The notes under the pieces are model-generated. The model saw only the letters and a list, made by a program, of their open reading frames with translations. It did no database searches and was not told where the DNA came from. From positions 1 through 37,175 of the forward strand of contig CAIUMP010000010.1 of assembly GCA_903900335.1 (NCBI GenBank): a stretch of DNA of 37,175 nt. The letters are read 5' to 3'. Numbering within the stretch: position 1 is the stretch's first letter; each line of letters opens with the position of its first letter. The position numbers and the translations under genes were made by a program. This document shows, one piece after another, positions 16,357 through 24,378 of the stretch. This stretch comes from an uncultured Ignavibacteriota bacterium (GTDB taxonomy: Bacteria; Bacteroidota; Ignavibacteria; Palsa-1295).

Positions 16357-17547
16357 TTACGCTCTGTCTTCGACGGGCGTCCACTTGGCATCAACCTCAC
16401 CGGTGTAATCCGCCATCGGGCGAATGATGCGGTTGTTGGCGTACTGCTCCAGATCGTGAGCTACCCAGCCGGAGACGCGGCTCACGGCGAAGATCGGCGT
16501 GTAGAGATCCAGCGGAATACCCATGAGATAATAGGTGCTGGCCGAGTAGAAGTCCACGTTCGAATAGAGGTGCTTCTCTTCGAGAATGAACTGCTCGATG
16601 GTCTTCGACATCTCGTACCACTGCGGCTGGCCAGTGCGCTTGCCCATTGCTTCGGAGAACTTGCGGAGATGCGTTGCGCGTGGGTCTTCGGTGCGATAGA
16701 CGCGATGTCCGAATCCCATGATCTTTTCCTTGCGTGCCAGCGCATCGGTAATCCACTCGCGTGCCTTCGTCGGGTCGCCAACGCGGAGCAACATACGCAT
16801 GACCTGCTCGTTAGCGCCGCCATGCAGCGGTCCCTTCAGTGCGCCGATCGCACCGACAACAGCGGAGTACATATCAGAAAGTGTTGCAGCGATACAGCGG
16901 CCGGTAAAGGTCGAAGCATTGAACTCATGATCTGCATGAAGAATGAGAGCGGAGTCGAACATCTTAACGATCTCTTCGTCCTGCTCTTTGCCAAGCAGAA
17001 GATAGAGGAAGTTGGCCGCGTGACCAAGGTTGGACTTGGACTCCAGGAATTTGCGGCCATTGCGGGCTGCATCATAGTAGGCAACGAGGAGCGGCATCAT
17101 ACCGATCATGCGAATGCCCTTGTCAATGTTCGCCTCGCGAGACATGTCTTCTGCCTGTGGATCGTACAAGCCAGCCTCGCTGACGAGCGTGCGCAGCGCC
17201 GCCATTGGGTGGATATTGCGCGGCATTTGCTCGATGCGCTCCATGACCTGCGGAGCGACCTTGCGGCTGGCGACAAGCTTTGAACCAAAATCCGTGAGTT
17301 CGGAAGCATTTGGGAGCTTACCGTAGATCAGCAAATAGGCAGTCTCTTCGAACGAACCTTTGACGAGGTCGTGAATATCATAGCCACGGTAGGCAAGAAT
17401 GCCCCGTTTGCCATCCAATAGGCAGATGGAGCTTGTTCCGGCAACAACATCTTCCAAGCCGCCCTTGGGGGCCGCTGGTTTGGTCGTGCCGTTGGTGGAT
17501 GCGGTTGGTTGGAGTGTCGCTGCGGAATTCTGTGAGTCCTGTGCCAT
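16357..17547 (-). CDS. gltA: Citrate synthase
   Basis: Citrate synthase condenses acetyl-CoA with oxaloacetate at the entry of the TCA cycle. The 396-residue protein has the catalytic residues H242 (GPLHGGAN), H281 (MGFGHRVYRTEDPRA) and D332 (SNVDFYSAS), plus ILHADHEFNAST. The first 28 residues are a low-complexity Ser/Thr/Gln extension before the usual start GLEDVVAGTSSICLLDG. The overall type is the short bacterial form shared with 2-methylcitrate synthases, so secondary propionyl-CoA activity cannot be excluded. It is monocistronic, with its own terminator and a 430-bp divergent upstream region. Confidence 0.95.
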   Translation of the reverse strand: MAQDSQNSAATLQPTASTNGTTKPAAPKGGLEDVVAGTSSICLLDGKRGILAYRGYDIHDLVKGSFEETAYLLIYGKLPNASELTDFGSKLVASRKVAPQVMERIEQMPRNIHPMAALRTLVSEAGLYDPQAEDMSREANIDKGIRMIGMMPLLVAYYDAARNGRKFLESKSNLGHAANFLYLLLGKEQDEEIVKMFDSALILHADHEFNASTFTGRCIAATLSDMYSAVVGAIGALKGPLHGGANEQVMRMLLRVGDPTKAREWITDALARKEKIMGFGHRVYRTEDPRATHLRKFSEAMGKRTGQPQWYEMSKTIEQFILEEKHLYSNVDFYSASTYYLMGIPLDLYTPIFAVSRVSGWVAHDLEQYANNRIIRPMADYTGEVDAKWTPVEDRA

Positions 17548-17978
17548 AATCGATCGATTTTAAGAGGTCAAACGTAATACCGGGAGGAGTCGGTGCGTCA
17601 CGTTGCGAAAAAGGAATAACGGCCCGAAATCGGGCCAAACCGCGCCGAATCCGCTAGGATGGCGTCCACCCCTCGCAGGGCTTGGGTCATCCGGTGCGAA
17701 TGAGAAATCATTCGCGCTGCCGTAAACAGAAAGAATTGAAAAAAATTCTGTTATGAAACGGAAGTTCGGGGGTTTTTCCTACCGAGCGGAGTTGACATTG
17801 GAAATTGAGACTCAATTAAACCAAATGTCGGCGCTTTTACCTAAGTCACGCGGTGTCATATAGCAGTACACCCTTCAAAGTTTAAATCATCGTTTTCTTT
17901 GCGATCGGATCCCCCGGGCTTCGATCGCGGATCTTGCAGGTTGTCGGAGATCCACCAACTTACTTCAGGAGTTATAGA
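17548..17978. promoter_or_regulatory. Divergent 430-bp intergenic region with four inverted repeats
   Basis: Stems seen on the plus strand are as follows: ggcccg-aaat-cgggcc (17621-17636); GGATG/CATCC (17657-17661 with 17688-17692), with ACCC/GGGT nested inside it; gcgaatga-gaaa-tcattcgc (17696-17715), a GNRA tetraloop hairpin; and agaatt/aattct (17732-17749). Only the plus-strand copy gives the GAAA loop, so a leader RNA of the 17979 gene is favoured. A TTGACA at 17794-17799 has no convincing partner. Nothing matches a riboswitch class that I know. Confidence 0.4.
17967..17971 (+). promoter_or_regulatory. Ribosome binding site of the 17979 gene
   Basis: An AGGAG lies 7 nt before ATG 17979. 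It selects this start over the upstream in-frame candidate at 17934 and places a clean signal peptide at the N-terminus. Confidence 0.75.
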
Positions 17979-19316
17979 ATGAAACGCTTCACTCAAATTC
18001 TCATGATCGCTCTCTGCCTCATCGCAGGCAGCACGGCTAGCTTCGGTCAGATCCGTCGGGACACGACCGTTCAGCCCCAGCCTCCGACCCCACCGGATAC
18101 GGTCAAGGGACCACAGCTTGGTGGCGGCGGCCGCGGCAGGGACACCGTTGTTCATCATCGTGATACGATCATTCGCCATCGCGATACGATCATTCATCGC
18201 CCGGATACGATCATTCGTCGTCCAGACACGAATATCCATCTGCGTCGCGACACAACGATCCGTCATAAGCTTGACAGCATTATCAATAATCGTCGTCATG
18301 TGCGCGATACCACGATCCGTCGTCTCCCGCCTCCTCCGGACACGACCAAGCATCGGAATCCGCCTCCGCCGGACACGAGCAGGCATCGTAATCCTCCTCC
18401 ACCCGACACGAGCAACCATCGTCCTATCCGCAAGATCGACACCACAAATATCCGTGGCCGTCTTGACAGCTTGATCGGTAAGCTTCGCGGAAGAGGAATT
18501 CTCGACAGCATCATCGCCCATCTTAAAGGTGGCAAGCTCGGCGGCAACACAGGTGGTGGCACCGGGGGTGGTCAGACTGGCGGCGGCACGGGTGGTGGAA
18601 CTACCGGTGGCGGCACTGGCGGTGGCACAACAGGTGGTGGAACTACAGGTGGCGGCACGGGTGGTGGAACCACGGGTGGTGGCACGGGTGGTGGAACAAC
18701 CGGCGGCGGTAAAGACACAGCGATCGTGATCGGTGGCGGCACCACAGGCGGTGGTACAACAGGTGGTAAGGATACATCTATCGTCGGCGGCGGCACAGGT
18801 GGTGGCACGACCGGCGGCGGAACAGGCGGAACCGGTGGCGGTACGGGTGGTACTGGCGGCGGAACAGGTGGAACAGGCGGCGGAACAGGTGGAACAGGCG
18901 GCGGTACAGGCGGAACTGGCGGTGGAACACCACCACCTCCTCCACAGCCACCACCACCACCTCCTCCAGGCGGCACGAAGGGCGGCGGAGTATTCCTCCC
19001 ACCGGACACCGTGAAGCATGGCCTGACCAACGGTCAGCAGGGTGGTAACCTCGGGTTCGTCGCAGTGGTACCAAACCCACTCATGGGCAGCGCCGGACAG
19101 AACGCGACCGTCAGCTTTACGCTTACAAACGCGACGACGGTGATGGTAGCCGTCTTCGATCAGGTTGGCAATCAGGTACAGGTGCTGATGGATCAGTCCG
19201 TTGACGCTGGCGCTCACAGCGTCACGCTCCGTGGCTCATCGTTGCGCGCCGGACTCTACATCGTTGAGGTGAACGCAGGTGGTGAGTTACAGACCTCGCG
19301 CCTCATCGTTCAGTAA
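17979..19316 (+). CDS. Low-complexity T9SS cargo: Asp-Thr/His-Arg repeats, Gly-Thr linker, poly-Pro, sorting domain
   Basis: A 445-residue secreted protein of unknown function. Residues 1-24 are a signal peptide (MKRFTQILMIALCLIAGSTA). Residues 27 to about 157 contain some 14 units built on [R/P/L/I]DT or DS, followed by hydrophobic or Thr and then Arg/His (RDTIIRH, RDTIIHR, PDTIIRR, RDTTIRH), then three PPPPDTxxHR units. Residues 188-317 are almost only Gly and Thr (TGGG units), interrupted by KDTAIV and KDTSIV. Residues 318-330 are poly-Pro with one Gln. Residues 363-445 form a T9SS type A sorting domain (VVPNPLMGSAGQ, AVFDQVGNQV, SLRAGLYIVEV, SRLIVQ). The large antisense frames here come from the repeat composition. 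A surface-displayed structural or ion-binding role is only a guess. Confidence 0.88.
   Translation: MKRFTQILMIALCLIAGSTASFGQIRRDTTVQPQPPTPPDTVKGPQLGGGGRGRDTVVHHRDTIIRHRDTIIHRPDTIIRRPDTNIHLRRDTTIRHKLDSIINNRRHVRDTTIRRLPPPPDTTKHRNPPPPDTSRHRNPPPPDTSNHRPIRKIDTTNIRGRLDSLIGKLRGRGILDSIIAHLKGGKLGGNTGGGTGGGQTGGGTGGGTTGGGTGGGTTGGGTTGGGTGGGTTGGGTGGGTTGGGKDTAIVIGGGTTGGGTTGGKDTSIVGGGTGGGTTGGGTGGTGGGTGGTGGGTGGTGGGTGGTGGGTGGTGGGTPPPPPQPPPPPPPGGTKGGGVFLPPDTVKHGLTNGQQGGNLGFVAVVPNPLMGSAGQNATVSFTLTNATTVMVAVFDQVGNQVQVLMDQSVDAGAHSVTLRGSSLRAGLYIVEVNAGGELQTSRLIVQ
18540..18929 (+). repeat. Gly-Thr coding tandem repeat tract
   Basis: About 390 bp of imperfect 9- to 15-bp units built on ggtggtggaac and ggcggcacggg encode (T)TGGG repeats. 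Third-position variation keeps the units from being identical at DNA level while the protein stays almost invariant, which indicates selection on the Gly-Thr composition. Confidence 0.85.
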
Positions 19317-19350
19317 GGAGTCTTTGGTTTAGAGCTAAGACATAGCAAGC

Positions 19351-19387
19351 GGAGGGTCGCGTATTACAACGCGACCCTCCTTTTTTT
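19351..19387 (+). terminator. Intrinsic terminator after the low-complexity cargo gene
   Basis: A 12-bp stem (ggagggtcgcgt / acgcgaccctcc) with a 6-nt loop is followed directly by seven T. It ends only 26 nt before the ATG of the next gene on the same strand. Confidence 0.95.
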
Positions 19388-19413
19388 GAATAGGTATTTT
19401 CACCGTCAGAGTT

Positions 19414-20406
19414 ATGCGTAAGCCAGTCCTACTCATCGCATTCGCAGTCATTCTCCTACTTAACAGCGGCTCAAGTTTCGCGCAAAGTCGAAAGGCCACG
19501 CAGACCTTGAATTGGGACGAACTGGTTTATGCGAACCTCGATCAAGTCTACCCGTGGGAGCTTCCGCAGCCTTTCAAGTATCCTTCACCATTCACTGGCA
19601 ATGACACTGTCACGAAGATAACTGGTTTTGGCGAGCGATTTAGCTCGCCGTTCACCACCACCTACATTGACAGCATCGTTGTAGGGATGGAAATCGATCG
19701 GCTCGACTCAGTGGCTGGCAATGAGGTGTTGATCGAGGCTCGGCCAGAGCTTACATACCAGGGCAAACTGCTGACCAGTTTTAGCAACCCGGCCTTTGCA
19801 ACTATCCATGTATTACCTGGGGACTTGCCAGACAGCGTTCTGACCCTTTCCATCTATCCAATCGCTCACGCAAAATCAGATTCTGACTTTTTCATCAGTG
19901 TTCGTTTGACCGACACGGCACATGCGCACATCTATGTGGTCGGGGACAGCGTGAGGTCCAAAGTTGCGCGAGCCACCGTAGAAGATAGCGATAGGTCGCG
20001 GCTCTATCTGTGGTCGCCGTTACAGGCATATATGGCGAACACCTACTGGGGAGGAGATACTTCGCTGCATTGGTATCCGAATTTCATGATGATCGCGTAT
20101 GTCTCCAGTCCAACGGGAAGCGTTGCAGAGATCTACCCAACGGCCGTTGATCCGCTCACGTTCTTTGTTGAGCGAACTGTTACTGGGGAGATCATTCTGC
20201 ATTTTACACCGGAGTCCACGGGCTCAACGCGGCTGGACCTCTTTGACGAAAATGGCCGAGAAGTAGCTTGCTTGCTGGATGCTGTTATGCCGCCACAACC
20301 ATTTGCGGTGCAGCTTCCCACGAACACCTTGGCAAGCGGGCGCTACTTTTGCAAGATCACCACGGGTGGAAAATCGGAGATTCGGCGCATTGCGATCGCG
20401 CGCTAA
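19414..20406 (+). CDS. T9SS-exported protein of unknown function
   Basis: A 330-residue protein with a signal peptide (residues 1-24, ending SSFAQ). The middle part contains beta-rich stretches such as YIDSIVVGMEIDRLDSVAGN and VLPGDLPDSVLTLSIYPI, a style seen in secreted beta-sandwich proteins. The last 75 residues (VERTVTGEIILHFTPESTG, RLDLFDENGREVA, LASGRYFCKITTGGKSEIRRIAIAR-like ending) are a T9SS sorting domain. It starts 26 nt after a strong terminator, so its expression needs readthrough or a promoter overlapping that terminator. It is convergent with the histidine kinase gene 26 bp away. No enzymatic motif was seen. Confidence 0.82.
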   Translation: MRKPVLLIAFAVILLLNSGSSFAQSRKATQTLNWDELVYANLDQVYPWELPQPFKYPSPFTGNDTVTKITGFGERFSSPFTTTYIDSIVVGMEIDRLDSVAGNEVLIEARPELTYQGKLLTSFSNPAFATIHVLPGDLPDSVLTLSIYPIAHAKSDSDFFISVRLTDTAHAHIYVVGDSVRSKVARATVEDSDRSRLYLWSPLQAYMANTYWGGDTSLHWYPNFMMIAYVSSPTGSVAEIYPTAVDPLTFFVERTVTGEIILHFTPESTGSTRLDLFDENGREVACLLDAVMPPQPFAVQLPTNTLASGRYFCKITTGGKSEIRRIAIAR

Positions 20407-20432
20407 GGAGGCCGTAGGCGTAGACGGTGTAT

Positions 20433-22088
20433 TTAGTCTTCCGCATCAACTCTTCCAACGATCGGAAGGCTGATCGTAACCTCAGTGCCGACACCGAGTT
20501 CACTCTGTATCGATATCTCACCGTTCAATAGTTTGATGTAATTCCGAGCAAGGGGCAGGCCAAGGCCTGTCCCTTCGTATTCACGGCTGAAGCCAGAGCT
20601 TTCCTGCTTGAACTTCTCAAACGCCTTTTCCGTGAATTCTTGTGACATCCCTATTCCTGTATCTCGAATGCGGATCAGTGCGCGATCTTCCATGGGGCCT
20701 CCTGGGACTCGGACCTTCCGCTCTTCGGTCAGTGCTATGTGAACCAACCCACTGTGCGTGAATTTGATCGCGTTGTTGATGATCTTCTCCAGTGCTTTAC
20801 GAAAGCGCTCCTTTTCGATCAGCACGATCACGTCTTGTGCGTGGAGATCGAGGATGAAGTCCAACCCTCTTTCGGCTATGGCCGGACGGAATTCCACAAG
20901 CGCCTCCTCCAGCGTCTCATGAAGCAATGTTGGATAGAGAATGCGCTGCGTTGGCGTCGTTTCTATTGCCGAGATCTCGATGATCGATGTAACGGTCGAA
21001 AGCAATCGCTGCCCACTGCGTTGAATGCTTTGCGAGTACTCACGCAGATCGTCCTGCTGCAATTCCTCCGCCAGCATCGAGCTGAATCCAAGGATGGAGT
21101 GAAGCGGTGTGCGAAGTTCGTGACTGAAGTTTGAGAGGATATTGGATTTGAGCCGGCTGATCTCCTCCGCCTCTATCCTGGCCGCCACGAGCTCCGCCTC
21201 CGTGCTCTTCCGTTCTGTGATGTTCGTCAAAAAGGTGATGACTACAGGCTCGCCATCGAGCATGGTAGGGCAGAGACCGATGGAAACGGGCACAGCGTGG
21301 CCATCCTTGTGCAGCACTTCTGATTCGAAGGAGCCTCGCAACAATTCGCCACGCAGGAACTGCTGCCATAACTCTTCGATCGGCGGAAGAAGGTCGCGCG
21401 GAACATACTGCGTGACTGTTTGGCCGGTCAACTCCTCACGTGTTCTACCACAAATATCAACTGCTGCCTGATTGATGTAGAGGATGGTACCCATCTGTTC
21501 GCGCGCGACCAAAATGCAGAGACCCAAGCCTGCAACATCTGCCGCTTCCACGATGGCCTGATACCGCTCCTGTGCAGCGTGTTGAGTTGTTACGTCCACC
21601 ATGACCCCGATCATTCCCCGCTTACCGTCCGGGTGGTTTACGGAAGTGATCCTATCTTCCAGCCAGATGTATTCGCCGTTGCGCTTTCGTGCCCGGAATT
21701 GCTGAATGAAGCCGAGTGGCCTGCCAGCCTCATTCCACGCCCTGATCTGTCGGTCCACCTGCTCGCTGTCATCGGGGTGGATCAATTCCGGAAACTTGGT
21801 TCGATCCTGGGTAAGCTCCTCAGCGGTGTAGCCAAGTAAGGATTCGATATTTCGAGAGATGTATTCGCGCCCGCCGCCCGTCTCATAAAGAATGACATAG
21901 GGCAGCTGGTCTAGCAGCGTCGCGAGGCGTCGCTCTGTCTTACGAAGCTCCGCTTCCATCGCCTCAGCGGCGCCGTGTGCCGAAGCGGGAGACTCCACTT
22001 CCGGGATGGCGGAAGCGCCCACGCCAGAAACCCTTGAGTCTGGCTGGTTCGTCTTTCGGGTACGCAATATTCTTGATAAGAACCCCAT
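20433..22088 (-). CDS. PAS-domain sensor histidine kinase, apparently soluble
   Basis: A 551-residue kinase of a two-component system. A short coiled segment (about 40-58) leads into PAS 1 (about 58-168, LDQLPYVILYET...GYTAEEL...IHPDD) and PAS 2 (about 175-292, GRTREELTGQTV). A HisKA domain follows with phospho-acceptor H323 in NFSHELRTPLHS. The ATPase domain has an N-box (IINNAIKFTHSG), a G1 box (IRDTGIGM) and a G2 box (GTGLGLPLARN). No membrane segment is visible, so it should sense a cytosolic signal. No response regulator is adjacent, so it is an orphan here. ATG 22088 is preferred to the TTG one codon earlier. Confidence 0.93.
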   Translation of the reverse strand: MGFLSRILRTRKTNQPDSRVSGVGASAIPEVESPASAHGAAEAMEAELRKTERRLATLLDQLPYVILYETGGGREYISRNIESLLGYTAEELTQDRTKFPELIHPDDSEQVDRQIRAWNEAGRPLGFIQQFRARKRNGEYIWLEDRITSVNHPDGKRGMIGVMVDVTTQHAAQERYQAIVEAADVAGLGLCILVAREQMGTILYINQAAVDICGRTREELTGQTVTQYVPRDLLPPIEELWQQFLRGELLRGSFESEVLHKDGHAVPVSIGLCPTMLDGEPVVITFLTNITERKSTEAELVAARIEAEEISRLKSNILSNFSHELRTPLHSILGFSSMLAEELQQDDLREYSQSIQRSGQRLLSTVTSIIEISAIETTPTQRILYPTLLHETLEEALVEFRPAIAERGLDFILDLHAQDVIVLIEKERFRKALEKIINNAIKFTHSGLVHIALTEERKVRVPGGPMEDRALIRIRDTGIGMSQEFTEKAFEKFKQESSGFSREYEGTGLGLPLARNYIKLLNGEISIQSELGVGTEVTISLPIVGRVDAED

Positions 22089-22247
22089 CAATCAAGCAAA
22101 CTTAATCCATACGGTCACACAGCACAAGCCCACTGAAGCGAGCTGTGAACGGCGAAGATCCAACAGGCTGAACGCTACGACATGTAACGACTATACGAAC
22201 GCAACTTCGTCAAGAACATTCACGCACACCATGCGTCGGCGCGTATC

Positions 22248-22925
22248 CTAACTCTGAGAGCGCTTTCGATTGCGATTTCGCAGCCATTCGATCACGGGTG
22301 GAAGCAACGACAGAACGATGACCGTCCCGATCACCAGATATAGGTAATCACCGATCCTCGGAATCTTCTCGCCCAACAGCAGACCGAGTAACAGCCCTGC
22401 GAAGATCCAGATCACACCGCCAATGACGTTGAACAACAGAAACCGCTTCCACTCCATCTCTGCTGCTCCGGCCACGACGGGCACAAAGGTGCGAATGATC
22501 GGGATGAAGCGTGCGAGGATGATGGTCTTGCCACCGTGCTTTTCGTAAAATGTGTGCGTGCGCAGCAAGTGCTCTCGTTTGAACAAACGCGAATCTTCCC
22601 GCTGATAGAGCGTCTTCCCAGCTTTTCTTCCAATGAAGTAGCCTACCATTTCACCAATGATCGCGCTCACGACGAGCAGCAGAGCGAGTGGCAGGACGTC
22701 GAGCGCTACCTTTTGCGTGCCGATCAGGATGCCGGCGGTGATGAGCAGCGAATCACCCGGCAGGAAGAAGCCCACGAGCAGTGCATTCTCCGAAAAGATG
22801 ATCAGCGCCAGCGCGATATAGCCGCCTTTAACGACGAGGTGCTGAATGCCATCGGCGCTGGTAAGAGTGTGAAAATAGTGACTGAGTTGGTCCATTATGC
22901 TGATCTTTGCAAACTCGAGGTTCAT
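22248..22925 (-). CDS. DedA family membrane protein
   Basis: A 225-residue integral membrane protein of the DedA/VTT family, implicated in lipid scrambling and envelope homeostasis. Signatures are SENALLVGFFLPGDSLLITAG, GEMVGYFIGRKAGKTLY, and HGGKTIILARFIPIIRTFVPVVAGAAEM, followed by two hydrophobic C-terminal helices and a basic tail. ATG 22925 is preceded by GGAAGGGGAG. An internal ATG at 22895 lacks such a site. The upstream 125 bp carry a 21-bp tandem duplication that could be an operator. Confidence 0.92.
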   Translation of the reverse strand: MNLEFAKISIMDQLSHYFHTLTSADGIQHLVVKGGYIALALIIFSENALLVGFFLPGDSLLITAGILIGTQKVALDVLPLALLLVVSAIIGEMVGYFIGRKAGKTLYQREDSRLFKREHLLRTHTFYEKHGGKTIILARFIPIIRTFVPVVAGAAEMEWKRFLLFNVIGGVIWIFAGLLLGLLLGEKIPRIGDYLYLVIGTVIVLSLLPPVIEWLRNRNRKRSQS

Positions 22926-22955
22926 CTCCCCTTCCGAAAGCTACTGCTTCTCCTG

Positions 22956-22997
22956 CACGTTGCGCGCTTCTAAGCACATGTTGCGCGCTTCTAACCA
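22956..22997 (-). promoter_or_regulatory. Tandem 21-bp duplication upstream of the DedA gene, candidate operator
   Basis: Two copies, 22956-22976 and 22977-22997, share gttgcgcgcttctaa (minus strand TTAGAAGCGCGCAAC) and differ at a few flanking positions. They lie 31-72 bp upstream of the start codon. A 21-bp period is two helical turns, so two proteins would bind on the same DNA face. No coding sequence covers them. Confidence 0.4.
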
Positions 22998-23050
22998 TGA
23001 GTCTGCGTTAATTGCGCCCGAAAAGCGTAGTAAAATAAGCGGCCAAAGCG

Positions 23051-24259
23051 CTATCTGGTTTTCACCTCTTTTACCGAGCTTATCCAGACGGTTGAGATCA
23101 CTGCTATGGCACTCCCGAACAGGAACGGGGCGGCGGGCCCGAAGTTTTGCCAAAGCACGCCTGCGATCAGGCTTGCCGGAAGCACGGCAATGCCGATGAC
23201 CCCATTATAGATTCCATACGCGGCACCGCGCTCTTCCGGAAGGACGAGGTCCGCAACGAACGCCTTCTCTACGCCTTCGGTGAGTCCGTAGAAGATGCCA
23301 TAGGCGATGTAGAGTACCCAAATGTGCCATGCCTCGCTCGCCATCGCAAAGCCTAAATAGATGATCGCGTAGGTGAGCCAACCAGCACGAATAAGCGCAC
23401 GCCGTGAGATCTTGTCCGACAACACACCAGCAGGGTATGCTGCGAGCGTCGTCACCAGATTAAAAAGCGCGACAATAACGAAGATCTGCCAAATGGATAT
23501 ACCGAGGCTTTGGGCTCGAAGCAACAGAAATGCATCGCTCGAAAGACCAAGGGTAAAAAAGGTCACGACGATCAGGAGCGTCCGAAAGCGTTTATCGCGC
23601 CCGACCTTCAGGATATGGCTGAAGGGTGGAGGGGTGCGGCGGTCGCGCTTCTGTTCCTTGACGATGAGGAAAATGATCAGAGCGGCAAGGATACTCGGAA
23701 TGAAGGCGATCATCATGAGTGTCTTCCATTGCGGCATCGAGATCGAGTCAATAGGGCTGCCGCTCCAATAATAGAGAAACCCTGCCGCCAGCAGCGCACC
23801 CATCACGGCACCCGCAGGATCAAGCGCACGGCTCAAACCAAATGCACGACCACGCATCCCGGGTGAGACGGAGTCAGCGATAAGGGCGTCGCGCGGGGCA
23901 GTACGAATGCCTTTCCCTGCGCGGTCCAGAAATTTGCTGAGTAAGGGAAGCACCCATGTGGTTGCGAAGTACAACATCGGTCGAGCAATCGCGGTCAGGC
24001 TGTAACCTGCACCTGCAATGGTCTTCCTGCTTGCCCAGCGATCACTATACCAACCGGAGACAACTTGCAGGAGTGACGCCGTTGTGTCTGCGATGCCTTC
24101 TATGGCACCGATCAGTGACTTCGATACACCCAGTGTCCCAGCAAGGAATAGCGGAAGCCCGCGCTGCACGATCTCACCGGAAATGTCATTGAACATTGCG
24201 GCTATGGAAATCCAGACCACGTTAGCCGGAAGACGCTCTTTCCTTGAGGGTTTGCTCAT
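23051..24259 (-). CDS. Major facilitator superfamily transporter
   Basis: A 402-residue protein with about 12 hydrophobic segments. The MFS motif A-like GWYSDRWASRKTIAGAG follows TM2, and a second, weaker copy is at AGVLSDKISRRALIRAG in the second half. RAGKGIRTAPRDALIADS is a sequence I associate with a group of uncharacterised bacterial MFS exporters. Substrate cannot be predicted. It starts 41 nt after a terminator hairpin of the upstream lipoprotein gene and ends 125 bp before dedA on the same strand. Confidence 0.92.
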   Translation of the reverse strand: MSKPSRKERLPANVVWISIAAMFNDISGEIVQRGLPLFLAGTLGVSKSLIGAIEGIADTTASLLQVVSGWYSDRWASRKTIAGAGYSLTAIARPMLYFATTWVLPLLSKFLDRAGKGIRTAPRDALIADSVSPGMRGRAFGLSRALDPAGAVMGALLAAGFLYYWSGSPIDSISMPQWKTLMMIAFIPSILAALIIFLIVKEQKRDRRTPPPFSHILKVGRDKRFRTLLIVVTFFTLGLSSDAFLLLRAQSLGISIWQIFVIVALFNLVTTLAAYPAGVLSDKISRRALIRAGWLTYAIIYLGFAMASEAWHIWVLYIAYGIFYGLTEGVEKAFVADLVLPEERGAAYGIYNGVIGIAVLPASLIAGVLWQNFGPAAPFLFGSAIAVISTVWISSVKEVKTR

Positions 24260-24300
24260 TTCGCTCAGTTTGAGAATTGTGATGAATCGTCTTCTAAACG

Positions 24301-24330
24301 AAGAAGCCGGAGACAGTGCTCCGGCTTCTT
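24301..24330 (-). terminator. Intrinsic terminator-like hairpin
   Basis: A perfect 12-bp stem (aagaagccggag / ctccggcttctt) encloses a 6-nt loop. In the minus direction it lies 48 bp past the stop of the DUF4397 lipoprotein gene. The following U-tract is weak (CGTTTAG). Confidence 0.8.
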
Positions 24331-24378
24331 TATAGGAATCTAGATTGGTGGCTGATCGGGTATTCCCACCCGCGAGGG

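Noticed and set aside
16165-17283. 372-codon plus-strand frame opposite gltA
   Set aside because: It is antisense to a well-conserved citrate synthase and shows no domain pattern.
17856-19217. 453-codon minus-strand frame and a 152-codon proline-rich minus-strand frame opposite the Gly-Thr cargo
   Set aside because: Both are open only because of the repetitive composition. They lack a signal peptide or domain, while the plus-strand frame has AGGAG, a signal peptide and a sorting domain.
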